64,000 bases of DNA from positions 806,001-870,000 of the forward strand of contig CAVTAS010000010.1 of NCBI GenBank assembly GCA_963732765.1, given 5' to 3'. Below the pieces are notes generated by a model. That model did no database searches, was not told the origin of the DNA, and saw only the letters and a list, made by a program, of their open reading frames with translations. Both the position numbers and the translations under genes were made by a program. Of the stretch, positions 24,624 through 33,017 are shown in pieces. The first letter of the stretch is position 1, and every line of letters starts with the position of its first letter. This DNA comes from JANYHF01 sp963732765 (GTDB lineage: Bacteria; Pseudomonadota; Alphaproteobacteria; Rhizobiales; Hyphomicrobiaceae).

Positions 24624-24852
24624 CGTGGGAGACCTCTGCAAAAACACGAGCAGACCCAAACTTCGTCATACCCGCGTCGGCGGGTATCCATGCATGTCAA
24701 AGTTTGGCGCGCTGTGGGCACCACGGAAGAGCCTGTTACAGCTTGCGTTCTGTATCGACACCTTAGACCGCCAACGGCTTGCATGGTTCCCCGCCTTCGC
24801 GGGGATGACAGGATTTGGCTTGCCTCTCGCATTTTCGCAGAGGCCTCCCACG
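24624..24852. mobile_element. MITE-like element, family B, copy 1 (about 229 bp)
   Basis: A non-coding element with inverted ends: CGTGGGAGACCTCTGC on the left and, read on the other strand, CGTGGGAGGCCTCTGC on the right, each followed by AAAA and an ACGAG or similar tail. Inside are facing palindromes, CATACCCGCG..CGGGTAT followed by CATGCATGTCAAAG, and TTCCCCGCC..GGGGATGACA. A copy in the opposite orientation is at 32788-33004 with the same order of internal blocks. It lies between the binding-protein gene and the permease genes of the sugar importer. No open frame or transposase is present. Confidence 0.8.
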
Positions 24853-25119
24853 TCAGAAGGAAGACTTCGCGTCGGCTGATGGGCAGTGTAGTACCGTCGA
24901 TTGATAGTTTCCACTCATGTCGCTCTCTACCACTCGTAACGCTTCCCGGATTTTCGACGCGCCTTTCTTTCTTGCGCGCCGAATATCCGGGAAGCGTGGG
25001 AGGGTTGTCCTCGATGACACAGGTTGAGACTTACAATCGGCGGTATGATCGATCGACCGGTGTAAGTCGGCCGGATCGGCGATGAACTGCCAATCCGGCC
25101 AGAAGCCGGTAGAACCAGC
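24853..25119. other. importer operon spacer with a large hairpin
   Basis: Together with 24504-24623 this is the rest of the 616-bp gene-free stretch between the sugar-binding protein gene and the permeases. The main structure is a 59-base stem-loop at 24939-24997. A 24-base sequence starting TGTAGTAC occurs in diverged form on both sides of the family B element (24547-24570 and 24887-24910). I see no coding frame, although several short open frames cross it. Confidence 0.6.
24939..24997 (-). terminator. 24-bp stem hairpin downstream of the sugar-binding protein gene
   Basis: ACGCTTCCCGGAT-TTTCGACGCGC pairs with GCGCGCCGAATATCC-GGGAAGCGT over 24 bp with about three mismatches, around an 11-base loop of C and T. 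It lies about 120 bp after the binding-protein stop and before the permease genes. Hairpins at this point commonly protect the binding-protein message or cut down read-through, giving more binding protein than permease. Confidence 0.6.
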
Positions 25120-26364
25120 TTACATCTTCGGCGCGTTCTTGATCACTTCGACGAACTTGGCCTGGGCAGCCTCGGGGGTGATCGACAGATCGGCCCAGAA
25201 GCTGTTCAGGATGTCGGTGACCTGATTGATCGAATCGCGGGCAATCATCTGCGCGTCGTTCGGGAACACGGCCTTGGGGTCTGCCAGAATGGCGAGGCCC
25301 TTCTGCATGCAGTCATTGGCGGCCGTGATGTCCACGTCGGCGCGCATCGGCAGCGAGCCCTTCTTCAGGTTGAAGGCAACCTGGACTTCCTTCGACACCA
25401 TCGAAGAAGCCATGGCGAGCTGCGCCTTCTCAACTTCCGGGTCCTTGTTCTTGGGGAAGTAGAAGACGTCGCCACCGGTATTCAGCACGGCGGTCAGGCC
25501 GAGGCCGGGAAGGCAATCGTAGTCCTCGCCAGCCTTCATCTTGGCCACCTGGAACTCACCACCGGCCCAGTCGCCCATCACGTTGGCGGCGGCCTTGCCG
25601 GAGATCACGTCGCCAACGGCCTCGTTCCACTGCGGGCGGATCGTCTTAGGGTCGACCATTTTGCGGGCAGCGTCCACGGCCTGGAACACCTTGGCGAACT
25701 CCGGTCCGCTAGCGATAGCGAGGTCGCGGTCCTTGTAGACCTTGACGTAATTTTCGACGCCAGCCTGTGCGACCATCAGGTCAGTGACCAGCAGCGTCAC
25801 GGCCCAACCGGCTGCGACTGCGAGCGGCTGAATGCCCTTTTCTTTCAACTTGGGAGCAGCAGCAATCAATTCGTTCCAGTTCTTCGGCGGCTCAAGGCCG
25901 GCGTCCTTGAACACCTTGCGGTTGGTCCACATCCACTGCGCCGAGTGCAGATTGACGGGTACGCAGTAAATCTTGCCGTCGACAGTGCAGGACTCCAGCT
26001 GCGACTTCGGGCGCAGAATGTTGGCCCAGTCTTCCTTCTTGGCCAGGTCGGTCAGGTCGAGAAACAGACCCTGTTTGGCCATTTCGTTGGCGTCGCCGCC
26101 GGGGTTGTACTGCGTAGCGCCGGGCGGATTGCCACCGAGAATTCGGCTGGCGATGATGGGACGTGCAACGTCGCCCGAACCGGCGATGGCGCCGTCAACC
26201 CATTCGTTGCCAGTGGCGTTGAACGCCTTGGCGAATTCGGCGACAGCGGCAGCTTCGCCACCCGACGTCCACCAGTGGGTGACTTCAACCTTGGCGGCCA
26301 GCGCCGGGTTGGTGGCGAGCGCCAAAAGCGCAGCGCCCAGTACGGCCTTAAACTTGAAAGTCAT
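25120..26364 (-). CDS. sugar ABC transporter substrate-binding protein (GtsA-like)
   Basis: A 414-residue periplasmic binding protein from the ATG at 26362-26364 (MTFKFKAVLGAALLALATNP), with signal peptide cleaved after NPALAA. The mature start KVEVTHWWTSGGEAAAVAEF and the segment GATQYNPGGDANEMAKQG resemble the glucose/mannose-type binding proteins (GtsA) of COG1653. It also has cysteines likely to form a pair in LESCTVDGKIYCVPVN. It is the first gene of the operon, then permeases and the MalK-like ATPase. The ligand is inferred only, with glucose or mannose the best guess. It is divergent from the lacI-type regulator, with a LacI-type operator between. Confidence 0.9.
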   Translation of the reverse strand: MTFKFKAVLGAALLALATNPALAAKVEVTHWWTSGGEAAAVAEFAKAFNATGNEWVDGAIAGSGDVARPIIASRILGGNPPGATQYNPGGDANEMAKQGLFLDLTDLAKKEDWANILRPKSQLESCTVDGKIYCVPVNLHSAQWMWTNRKVFKDAGLEPPKNWNELIAAAPKLKEKGIQPLAVAAGWAVTLLVTDLMVAQAGVENYVKVYKDRDLAIASGPEFAKVFQAVDAARKMVDPKTIRPQWNEAVGDVISGKAAANVMGDWAGGEFQVAKMKAGEDYDCLPGLGLTAVLNTGGDVFYFPKNKDPEVEKAQLAMASSMVSKEVQVAFNLKKGSLPMRADVDITAANDCMQKGLAILADPKAVFPNDAQMIARDSINQVTDILNSFWADLSITPEAAQAKFVEVIKNAPKM

Positions 26365-26460
26365 CGTATTTTCGCTCCCTAGGGTTTGACTTGCTTCCTT
26401 AGTTGCGAGACGCAGCCGGAAGTCTTCTATCCTTCTTGAGGTAGTCACACTATTGGCCGC

Positions 26461-26474
26461 TGCAAACGATTGCA
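26461..26474. promoter_or_regulatory. LacI-family operator between the sugar importer and its regulator
   Basis: TGCAAACGATTGCA is a 14-bp near-perfect palindrome with the central CG typical of LacI/GalR-family operators (only one symmetric pair deviates). It lies about 97 bp upstream of the binding-protein start and 31 bp upstream of the regulator start, so one bound repressor could control both directions. Confidence 0.8.
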
Positions 26475-26504
26475 AGCAATTCCAAGCGTGGTAGGCTGAC
26501 AGTC

Positions 26505-27560
26505 ATGGAAGGACCCTCAAAGCGACCTGATCCGGCCACAGACCATGTGGTCGAGCGGCGTCCGACGCTGCTGGATGTGGCGCGGATCGCTCAGGTTTCG
26601 ACCGCGACAGCCTCGCGCGCGCTGAGCAATCCCGAGATGGTGTCTGAGGAAACGCGCGCCACGGTTTTGCAGGCGGCCGAGCGCGCCGGCTACCAGCCTA
26701 ACCTGATGGCTCGCTCGCTGCGCAAACAACAGTCGCGCTCCATTGTGGTGCTGGTGCCGGTGCTGGAAAATCCCTTCTATCCGGAAATCATCCGTGGGCT
26801 GGAGGCGGCCGCGCGGGATCGCGGCTATTCGCTGTTGCTGGGCATCACCGTCTACGACCGCGGGGTGGAGGCTTCTTATATCGACCTGGTGCGCAACCAG
26901 CGCGCCGACGGCATTCTGCTGCTGGACGGCGGCCTGGACGCACTGCTGGAGGGCGGCTCGCGTTTCGTGGTGCCCTCGGTGCAGGTGATCGAGCGCCTGC
27001 CGGGGCTCGATCTGCCTTGGGTGGGGATCGATGACCGGACGGCGGCGGCCCTGGGTGTGCGCCATCTCCTGGACCTTGGCCACCGGCGGATCGGCCATAT
27101 TTCCGGCTGGGATCGCTGTTCGGTTACCGCGGATCGGTTGGCGGGCTATCGCGACGCGCTGCGGGAGGCCGGCATCGACGACGATCCCGCATTGGTCGCG
27201 CCGGGCGATTTCCTCTTCGAGGCCGGCGAAGCGGCCGCGCGCAAACTGATGGCGTTGCCGGTTCCCCCAACTGCCCTGTTCTGCGCCAACGACACCAGCG
27301 CGCTGGGAGCTATGCGCTACCTGCACACGTTGGGATTGAAGGTGCCGCGCGACGTGTCGATCGTCGGTTTCGACGACATCCACCTCGCCGTGCAAGCCGA
27401 TCCGCCGCTGACGACGCTGCGCCAGCCGCGCTTCGATACCGGCTTTGCCTCCATGACATTGTTGCTGGATCTGTTGCAGGGCGTGCCGGACGTCGTGACG
27501 CAGCAAACCCTGCCGGTGGAGTTGATCGTTCGCGGTTCGACCGCGCCACCGCGCCGGTAG
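26505..27560 (+). CDS. LacI family transcriptional regulator
   Basis: A 351-residue repressor. The ATG at 26505 gives about 18 residues before the DNA-binding helix-turn-helix (TLLDVARIAQVSTATASRAL, with hinge-helix RSLRKQQSRS). The ligand domain is of the periplasmic-binding-protein type (VLVPVLENPFYPEIIRGLEA, PTALFCANDTSALGAM, VSIVGFDDIHLA). It is divergent from the sugar importer and an operator lies between, so it most likely represses that operon until the sugar is present. The TAG stop is formed at the left TA of the family A element copy 2, which follows immediately. Confidence 0.95.
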   Translation: MEGPSKRPDPATDHVVERRPTLLDVARIAQVSTATASRALSNPEMVSEETRATVLQAAERAGYQPNLMARSLRKQQSRSIVVLVPVLENPFYPEIIRGLEAAARDRGYSLLLGITVYDRGVEASYIDLVRNQRADGILLLDGGLDALLEGGSRFVVPSVQVIERLPGLDLPWVGIDDRTAAALGVRHLLDLGHRRIGHISGWDRCSVTADRLAGYRDALREAGIDDDPALVAPGDFLFEAGEAAARKLMALPVPPTALFCANDTSALGAMRYLHTLGLKVPRDVSIVGFDDIHLAVQADPPLTTLRQPRFDTGFASMTLLLDLLQGVPDVVTQQTLPVELIVRGSTAPPRR

Positions 27561-27778
27561 TGTTCTGGCACACACAAGGGGTACCCAAAGCCTCGTCATC
27601 CCCGCGAAGGCGGGGATCCAGCCAAGCCTGAGGTGTGCTCGGTGGTCAATGTAGAAACGCTCGCAATGTCGGCAGCCAGCGCGGTGTCGAAGCTATGCCA
27701 AACTCTGGCATGCATGGATCCCCGCCTTCGCGGGGATGACAAATTGGGCGGGTACCAAACGACAGCGCCAGAACACTA
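27558..27778. mobile_element. 221-bp MITE-like element, family A, copy 2
   Basis: The reverse-orientation copy of the element at 12233-12453, with the same length of 221 bp from TA to TA. The left end TAGTGTTCTGGCAC..GGTACCC and right end GGGTACC..GCGCCAGAACACTA match it; the internal palindromes CATCCCCGCG..CGCGGGGAT and the block CCAGCCAAGCCTGA also match. The left TA is part of the lacI stop codon (TAG), preserved because target TA is duplicated. It lies between lacI and coaD. Low similarity in the centre and high similarity at ends and palindromes show that the two copies are not recent. Confidence 0.85.
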
Positions 27779-27832
27779 GCTGGCGCTCATCGCCCGATTG
27801 TCGGCGGCCAAACGCTCGGCTAAGAGCATGCC

Positions 27833-28339
27833 ATGACCCGCATCGGCTTTTATCCCGGCAGCTTCGATCCCGTGACGCGGGGGCACACCGATATTATCGG
27901 GCGCGCCCTGCGGCTGGTCGACGAACTTGTCATCGGCATCGGCGTGCATCCCGGCAAGGCGCCGCTGTTCAGCGCCGAGGAGCGCATCGCGTTGCTGCAG
28001 GCCGAATGCAAACCGATGCTGAAGGCGGGCGCGAACCGGCTGCGTGTCATCACGTTCGACAACCTCGCCATCGAGACAGCGCGCAAGCTGGACGCCACGG
28101 TGATGATCCGGGGCCTGCGTGACGGCACCGATCTCGACTATGAAATGCAGTTGGCCGGCATGAACGGGGCGATGGCGCCGAGCGTGGAAACCGTGTTCCT
28201 GCCAGCTTCGCCCGCAGTCCGTCATATCGCTGCCAATCTGGTGCGGCAGATCGCGGGGATGGGCGGGGATGTCACACAGTTCGTGTCCAAGGATGTTGCT
28301 AAACGCCTTGCCAAGCGTTTTGCCGAAACAAGAGCCTGA
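27833..28339 (+). CDS. coaD: pantetheine-phosphate adenylyltransferase
   Basis: A 168-residue enzyme that transfers AMP from ATP to 4'-phosphopantetheine, the fourth step of coenzyme A synthesis. The N-terminal MTRIGFYPGSFDPVTRGHTD carries the TxGH-type nucleotidyltransferase motif; VMIRGLRDGTDLDYEMQLAG and MNGAMAPSVETVFLPASP are diagnostic, as is the late SSxVR-equivalent PAVRHIAANLVRQI. Length is normal. It is followed 38 bp later by two cyclophilin genes, a pairing common in alphaproteobacteria. Confidence 0.97.
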   Translation: MTRIGFYPGSFDPVTRGHTDIIGRALRLVDELVIGIGVHPGKAPLFSAEERIALLQAECKPMLKAGANRLRVITFDNLAIETARKLDATVMIRGLRDGTDLDYEMQLAGMNGAMAPSVETVFLPASPAVRHIAANLVRQIAGMGGDVTQFVSKDVAKRLAKRFAETRA

Positions 28340-28377
28340 GTACGCCGCACAGTGCGGCTTTGAGGAAGGAACGTTGA

Positions 28378-28929
28378 ATGTCGATGACAAGCTGGGCGCG
28401 CGCTGCCGTGATGGGCGCCGGACTGATGCTGGGCGCGATGGGCGTGGCTGTGGCCGCCGATGATCCGCAGAACACCCTGTTCATGGATGTCGAGGGCGGG
28501 CGGATCGTGATTGCGCTCAGGCCCGATCTGGCGCCCAAGCATGTGGCGCAGATGAAGAAACTGGTGTCGCGCCACTTCTTCGACGGCCAGGTGTTCCACC
28601 GCGTCATCCCCGACTTCATGGCCCAGACCGGCGATCCCACCGGCACCGGCAGCGGCGGTTCCTACGAGCCCAACCTGCCGGCCGAATTCACGCCCACGCC
28701 CTACAAGCGCGGCACCATCGGCATGGCCCGCACCCAGGATCCCAACAGCGCCAACAGCCAGTTCTTCATCTGCTTCAACGACACCGGCTGCGCGGGTCTG
28801 CGCGGCCAATACACGGTCTGGGCCGAGGTGGTGTCGGGCATGGAGCTGGTCGACAAGCTGGCTCCCGGCGAGCCGCCCGAGAAGCCCAGCAAGATTGTGT
28901 CGCTGCAGCTGGCGGCCGACGCCAAGTAA
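28378..28929 (+). CDS. peptidylprolyl isomerase, cyclophilin type, exported
   Basis: A 183-residue cyclophilin with a signal peptide (RAAVMGAGLMLGAMGVAVAA-DD), so it acts on proline bonds of proteins in the periplasm. The fold is evident from FFDGQVFHRVIPDFMAQTGD with the catalytic His-Arg and Gln, GTIGMARTQDPNSANSQFFI and GQYTVWAEVVSGMELVDKL. The ATG at 28378 follows GAGGAAGG. It is followed 80 bp later by a cytoplasmic paralogue, probably in one operon with coaD. Confidence 0.94.
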   Translation: MSMTSWARAAVMGAGLMLGAMGVAVAADDPQNTLFMDVEGGRIVIALRPDLAPKHVAQMKKLVSRHFFDGQVFHRVIPDFMAQTGDPTGTGSGGSYEPNLPAEFTPTPYKRGTIGMARTQDPNSANSQFFICFNDTGCAGLRGQYTVWAEVVSGMELVDKLAPGEPPEKPSKIVSLQLAADAK

Positions 28930-29009
28930 TCCGTTGCGCCAACAGATGAGTTCGTCCGCGTCCCGGCGCCAATCACGGCTGGGGCGCCACCAATGAAGGA
29001 GTTTCCACC

Positions 29010-29483
29010 ATGCCCGCCTACAAGGACCCCGAGAACACGCTCGTCATGGACATGACCCACGGCAAGGTGGTCATCGAGCTGCGCCCCGACCTCGCCCCCG
29101 GCCACGTCAAGCGCATCAAGGAGCTGGCGCGCGAAAAGTTCTATGATGGGATAGTATTCCACCGCGTCATCGACGGTTTCATGGCCCAGACCGGCTGCCC
29201 GCAAGGCTCGGGAACCGGCGGATCGGGCAAGAAACTGAAGGCCGAGTTCAACAAGGAGCCGCATGTGCGCGGCATCTGCTCGATGGCGCGCTCGGCCAGC
29301 CCCGACAGCGGCGACAGCCAGTTCTTCATCTGCTTCGACGACGCCGGCTTCCTGGACAATCAGTACACCGTCTGGGGCAAGGTGATCGAGGGCATGGACA
29401 ACGTCGACAAGATCAAGCGCGGCGAACCCGTGCGCAGCCCCGACAAGATCAACACGCTGCGCGTGGCGGCGGATCTGACTTGA
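29010..29483 (+). CDS. ppiB: peptidylprolyl isomerase, cyclophilin type, cytoplasmic
   Basis: A 157-residue cyclophilin without a signal peptide. It begins MPAYKDPENTLVMDMTHGKV behind AAGGAG. Catalytic and proline-pocket residues are seen in FHRVIDGFMAQTGCPQGSG, ICSMARSASPDSGDSQFFIC and NQYTVWGKVIEGMDNVDKIK. It is paired with the exported cyclophilin upstream, giving one isomerase on each side of the membrane. A stem-loop repeat follows the stop. Confidence 0.95.
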   Translation: MPAYKDPENTLVMDMTHGKVVIELRPDLAPGHVKRIKELAREKFYDGIVFHRVIDGFMAQTGCPQGSGTGGSGKKLKAEFNKEPHVRGICSMARSASPDSGDSQFFICFDDAGFLDNQYTVWGKVIEGMDNVDKIKRGEPVRSPDKINTLRVAADLT

Positions 29484-29488
29484 ACCTT

Positions 29489-29606
29489 CCCTCTCCCCCG
29501 CCACTTCGCGGGGGAGAGGGTGGCGCGCAGCGCCAGGTGAGGGGCAGCGGTTTGCACCGCGCCTGTCGCACCGGGGGACGGAGCCGGCCTCTGCCCCTCA
29601 CCGACC
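29489..29606. repeat. intergenic palindromic repeat after ppiB
   Basis: The CCCTCTCCCCCG hairpin at 29489-29520, with GGTGAGGGGCAG on its inner side and CTGCCCCTCACC at 29590-29602, makes a nested inverted repeat of the same design as 4294-4434. The first hairpin can also serve as the terminator for ppiB. The remaining 140 bp up to the next gene hold nothing I recognise apart from presumed promoter sequence. Confidence 0.65.
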
Positions 29607-29743
29607 GCGTCCTGCCGACAAAAACCGCCGCAATCGCCTGCCAAACGTCATCAACCGAGCACAACGCCGTTTGGCGACCGTGACCGGTCTATGCTAAGTA
29701 CTGAATTCGACTGCCAATTCCAGAGTGCCAGGGGCGTATCGGG

Positions 29744-31943
29744 ATGACCGACGTGACAGTTTCAGGGATTTCGGCCGCCGCGCTGCCGAGCACCTACGAT
29801 CTGGACCGCAACAGCGCCCGGTCAAGCCTGGCCGAGGTCAATCCGTTCAGCCTGATCGAGGCGGTCAACGACACCAGCGAAATTGCGCACACCGGCTGGC
29901 TGATCTTCCTCGGCGTGGTGGCCTATTTCTGCATTGCGGCGGCGGGCGTCTCGCACAAGGACCTGCTGCTCAACTCCGCCGTGCAGCTGCCCTTCATGCA
30001 GGTCTCGATCGACCTCACGCGCTTCTTCCTGTTCGCGCCGGTCGTGCTGCTGTTCATGCACTTCGGCCTGCTGGTGCAGCACGTCATGCTGGCCCGCAAG
30101 GTGATGGAGTTCGACGCCGCCGTGCGTGCGATGGAGCCAAGCTATCGCCGCACCCATCCGATCCGGCACGAGCTGAACTCCTACTTCTTCACCCAGGCGC
30201 TGGCCGGTCCCGAACGCTCGGCGCTGTTCGGCGGCTTCCTGCACGGCATGTTCTGGCTCTCCATCATCGGCGTGCCGGTGATGGTCATCCTCTTTATCCA
30301 GATCGTCTACCTGCCCTATCACGACGTCGCCACCACCTGGTCGCATCGCCTGGCGCTGGTCATCGACAGCGTGCTGCTGGCGCTGATGGGCGTGTTTCTG
30401 GGCAGCCGCTCCACCAGCTTCTTTGGCGCTCTGGCCCGTATGCTGCGCAACCAGCCGTTGAACGTGATGTTCACCGCGATGTTGTACGTTTGCGTACTGT
30501 TCTTCTCGTTCTTCATCGCCACCGTCCCCGATGAAGGGCTCGACAAATTCATGCAGTCGCTGCCCGGCTCGGTCGTCAAGACCGCGAGCACCGCCGACGG
30601 CGACATCCAGAAGCGGCGCGTGTTCGCGGTGACGGACTATTTCTTCGAGGGGATTGGCCGCACGCATCTGTTCCGCCGCAACATCTCGGTGACCGACGAG
30701 ACCGTGGTTGACCGTGATCCCAAGACCGGCACGCAAGGGACGGTATCGTTACGCGATCGCGACCTGCGCTATGCCGAACTCGACCGCTCGAACCTGCAGA
30801 ACGTCGACTTCACCGGAGCCGACCTGACTGGCGCACGCATGGTCGGCGCCAATCTGTCGGGCACCAAACTCTCCTGCCTCGATATCGACTCGGTGCTGAC
30901 CGAGCCGAAGTTGCGCAGCACCAGTTGCGCCATACTCACCTCAACCGATATGACCCGGGCCGATCTCAGCGGCGCCGATTTGCGGTTGGCCTATCTCGAC
31001 GGCGCGACCCTGGAGAACGCCATCCTGCCCCGGGCCGACCTGCGCTACGCCAACATGATCGGATCGAATTTTTCGGGCGCCGACATGCGCGGTGTCTTGA
31101 TGGGCGGCGGCGTCGATCTGACGGGCGCGAACTTCCTTGGCACCAATCTCAGCGGGGCGGACCTGAAGGGCGCCAAGATCCAGGCCGCCGACTTCTACGG
31201 TGCCGATCTGCAAGCGGCCCGGCTGGTGTTCGCGCAAGCCCAGGGCGCCAACTTCCAAGGTGCAAAACTGCAGGGCGCCAGCCTCGGCGCGGCCAAGCTG
31301 CAAGGCGCCGACCTGACCGACGCCGACGTCTCGGCCGCCGATTTCGGTAACTCCACCATCTGGATATCCAAGCCGCCCAGCACATCGCTGTCGAATCTCG
31401 CCGACTTTTCCGCCATCAACATCAAGGGGCTGGAGACCAAGGACCTGACCGCCCTCAAGGACCTGCGCAAGGGCTTGAAGCAACCCAAGGTGGCCGAAAA
31501 GATCGCCAAGCTGATCGAGCGTATTGGCACCACCACCAACGGATCGGAATGGAATGCGGGCGATGAAGCCACAGCCTGGGCTGGCTTAAAGCAGGCCAGC
31601 CTGACCTCGGATGCGGCAGCGCGCACCGAAAAGACCGCCGTCTATCTGGCCCAGATCGCTTGCGAAATCCGCCCATTCGGATGGCACGGTGGCCTCGGGC
31701 GTGATCCGGCGCGCAGTCGATCAGCCCTCGAAGTCCAGTCCCGCAGTGTTGATGAAGCGCCTGAAGGGCGCCACCTGCCCCGCCTTCAAGAACCTGCCGG
31801 AGCCGCTCGTGCTCTCGCTCGCCACCACCATCGAGAAGATAACGCCGGTGGTCCAGGAAGCTGCCGCCGAGACGCCGGCAACAGCTGCGACCAGCACGAC
31901 AGCGGCGACCGACACGAGAACGACTGCGACGACCACGCCGTAA
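29744..31943 (+). CDS. membrane protein with pentapeptide repeats (frameshifted near the C-terminus)
   Basis: A long protein (about 732 residues after correction) starting at ATG 29744. Residues 50-270 hold four or so membrane helices (GWLIFLGVVAYFCIAAAGVS, FMQVSIDLTRFFLFAPVV, MFWLSIIGVPVMVILFI). From about 340 to 530 come pentapeptide repeats of the A(D/N)LxG type (ADLTGARMVGANLSGTKL, ADLKGAKIQAADFYGADL), which fold as a four-sided helix. The frame breaks around 31679-31680: one extra G separates CEIRPF from DGTVASGVIRRAV, after which the frame continues to a TAA at 31941-31943 through KRLKGATCPAFKNL and a Thr/Ala-rich tail. Function unknown; similar proteins have been proposed as membrane scaffolds. 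Confidence 0.85.
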
Positions 31944-32048
31944 CGTCGTGTTGGATGGACTCGTAACTCCAGCGACAGTGGCGTAGGGACGAGACAAGTC
32001 TCGTCCCTACGAAGCAATAGCCTGATTTCACCTGAATCGAACTTTGCT

Positions 32049-32660
32049 CTACACGCCGGGTGGCTGGAACCGGAAGTGACCGCTGTGCGGGTAAACGTGC
32101 AACACAGGCTCCAGCTGCACCCCGTGTCCGATGTTGTGCACGACCAGCGGCTGATTGCTCCCGTCCGTCCCCGCAACGATCAGGATGTGGTCGAGATTGC
32201 CCGGCAGTTTCACGGTGACAACGTCCCCGTCCTCGAAACGCGGGCTTGCTTCGGTCAAGTACGGCAGTTCGGCACCCTGGCGTCGGAAAAACGTCTGAAG
32301 GTTCGGCACCCGGCGATGATCGATGTTGCTGTTGGGCCCGCTCAAGCCCCAGCGCTTGGGGTAGGCCGCAAAGTTGCGCGCCATATCCTCATGCACTAGT
32401 CGTTGCAGGTCCACATCGAAAGCGTCCCGATAGGCGCGGATAACAACGTCCGTACACACCCCGCGCTCGCGGGCAATGTCTCCACCGGGATAGGGCAGCA
32501 CGACATAGGCGGGATCGTAATGGGTGGTCACACCGATCTGGCGTTTTGCGGCGGCGACCAGTTCGGCGGGCCAATCTGCGCGCGCGGCCAGCGCCGGTCG
32601 CACGGCCATTGAGGCCAGCGCGCCAGCTAGAACTACGCGACGTGTTGCGACGATCACCAT
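32049..32660 (-). CDS. DUF1287 family exported protein
   Basis: A 203-residue protein with an N-terminal export signal (RRVVLAGALASMAVRPALAA), starting at the ATG 32658-32660. The DUF1287 core is YDPAYVVLPYPGGDIARERG, GVCTDVVIRAYRDAF, and GDVVTVKLPGNLDHILIVAG, then PLVVHNIGHGVQLEPVLH. The Cys-Thr-Asp and two His positions are the pattern of an NlpC/P60-like amidase, so cell-wall cleavage is plausible but not shown for the family. It converges on the pentapeptide-repeat gene; the 105 bp between holds no feature I recognise. Confidence 0.88.
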   Translation of the reverse strand: MVIVATRRVVLAGALASMAVRPALAARADWPAELVAAAKRQIGVTTHYDPAYVVLPYPGGDIARERGVCTDVVIRAYRDAFDVDLQRLVHEDMARNFAAYPKRWGLSGPNSNIDHRRVPNLQTFFRRQGAELPYLTEASPRFEDGDVVTVKLPGNLDHILIVAGTDGSNQPLVVHNIGHGVQLEPVLHVYPHSGHFRFQPPGV

Positions 32661-32701
32661 GCCGATCAGCCTACCGGCAATTGCGGCAATGGCTTGGCAA
32701 T

Positions 32702-32728
32702 CCTCCCCTCCCGCTTGTGGGGAGGGGT
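32702..32728. repeat. GC hairpin CCTCCCC..GGGGAGG
   Basis: Arms CCTCCCCTCCC and GGGGAGGGG around a short loop, in the spacer upstream of the DUF1287 gene. It is of the same general kind as the other CTCCCC/GGGGAG hairpins in this window, and may be a single-unit remnant. Confidence 0.45.
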
Positions 32729-32787
32729 AGTGATCAGTTGGAAGTTAGAGGCGCACCGCAGTGCACCTCTACTTTGCTCCGACCATT

Positions 32788-33004
32788 AGAGACATCTGCA
32801 AACAAGCGAAAGGCACCGCAAATCTCGTCATCCCCGCGTAGGCGGGGATCCATGCAAGCCGATGGCGGTCTCACCGTGTCGATACAAACCGCAAGCTGTG
32901 TGAAGTACTTCCGTGATGCTCACAGCGTACCAAACTTGACATGCATGGATACCCGCCTACGCGGGTATGACGATTGGGGCCACTCGTGTTTTTGCAGGGA
33001 TCTC
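32788..33004. mobile_element. MITE-like element, family B, copy 2 (about 217 bp)
   Basis: The inverted copy of 24624-24852. Read on the minus strand it begins GGAGATCCCTGCAAAAACACG, that is the left end of copy 1 with a few changes, and runs through the same internal blocks: CATACCCGCG..CGGGTATCC, CATGCATGTCAA, GTTTGTATCGACAC and CATGGATCCCCGCC. Its other end reads GAGACATCTGCAAAC. It occupies the spacer between the DUF1287 gene and wrbA, ending 13 bp from the wrbA stop. No coding capacity. Confidence 0.75.
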
Positions 33005-33017
33005 CATCAGAAGTGCA

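Noticed and set aside
24547..24910. Diverged TGTAGTAC direct repeats on both sides of the family B element as its target duplication
   Set aside because: They are 24 bases long, differ at about five positions and lie tens of bases from the element ends, so they are not a simple target duplication; they were left as an observation only.
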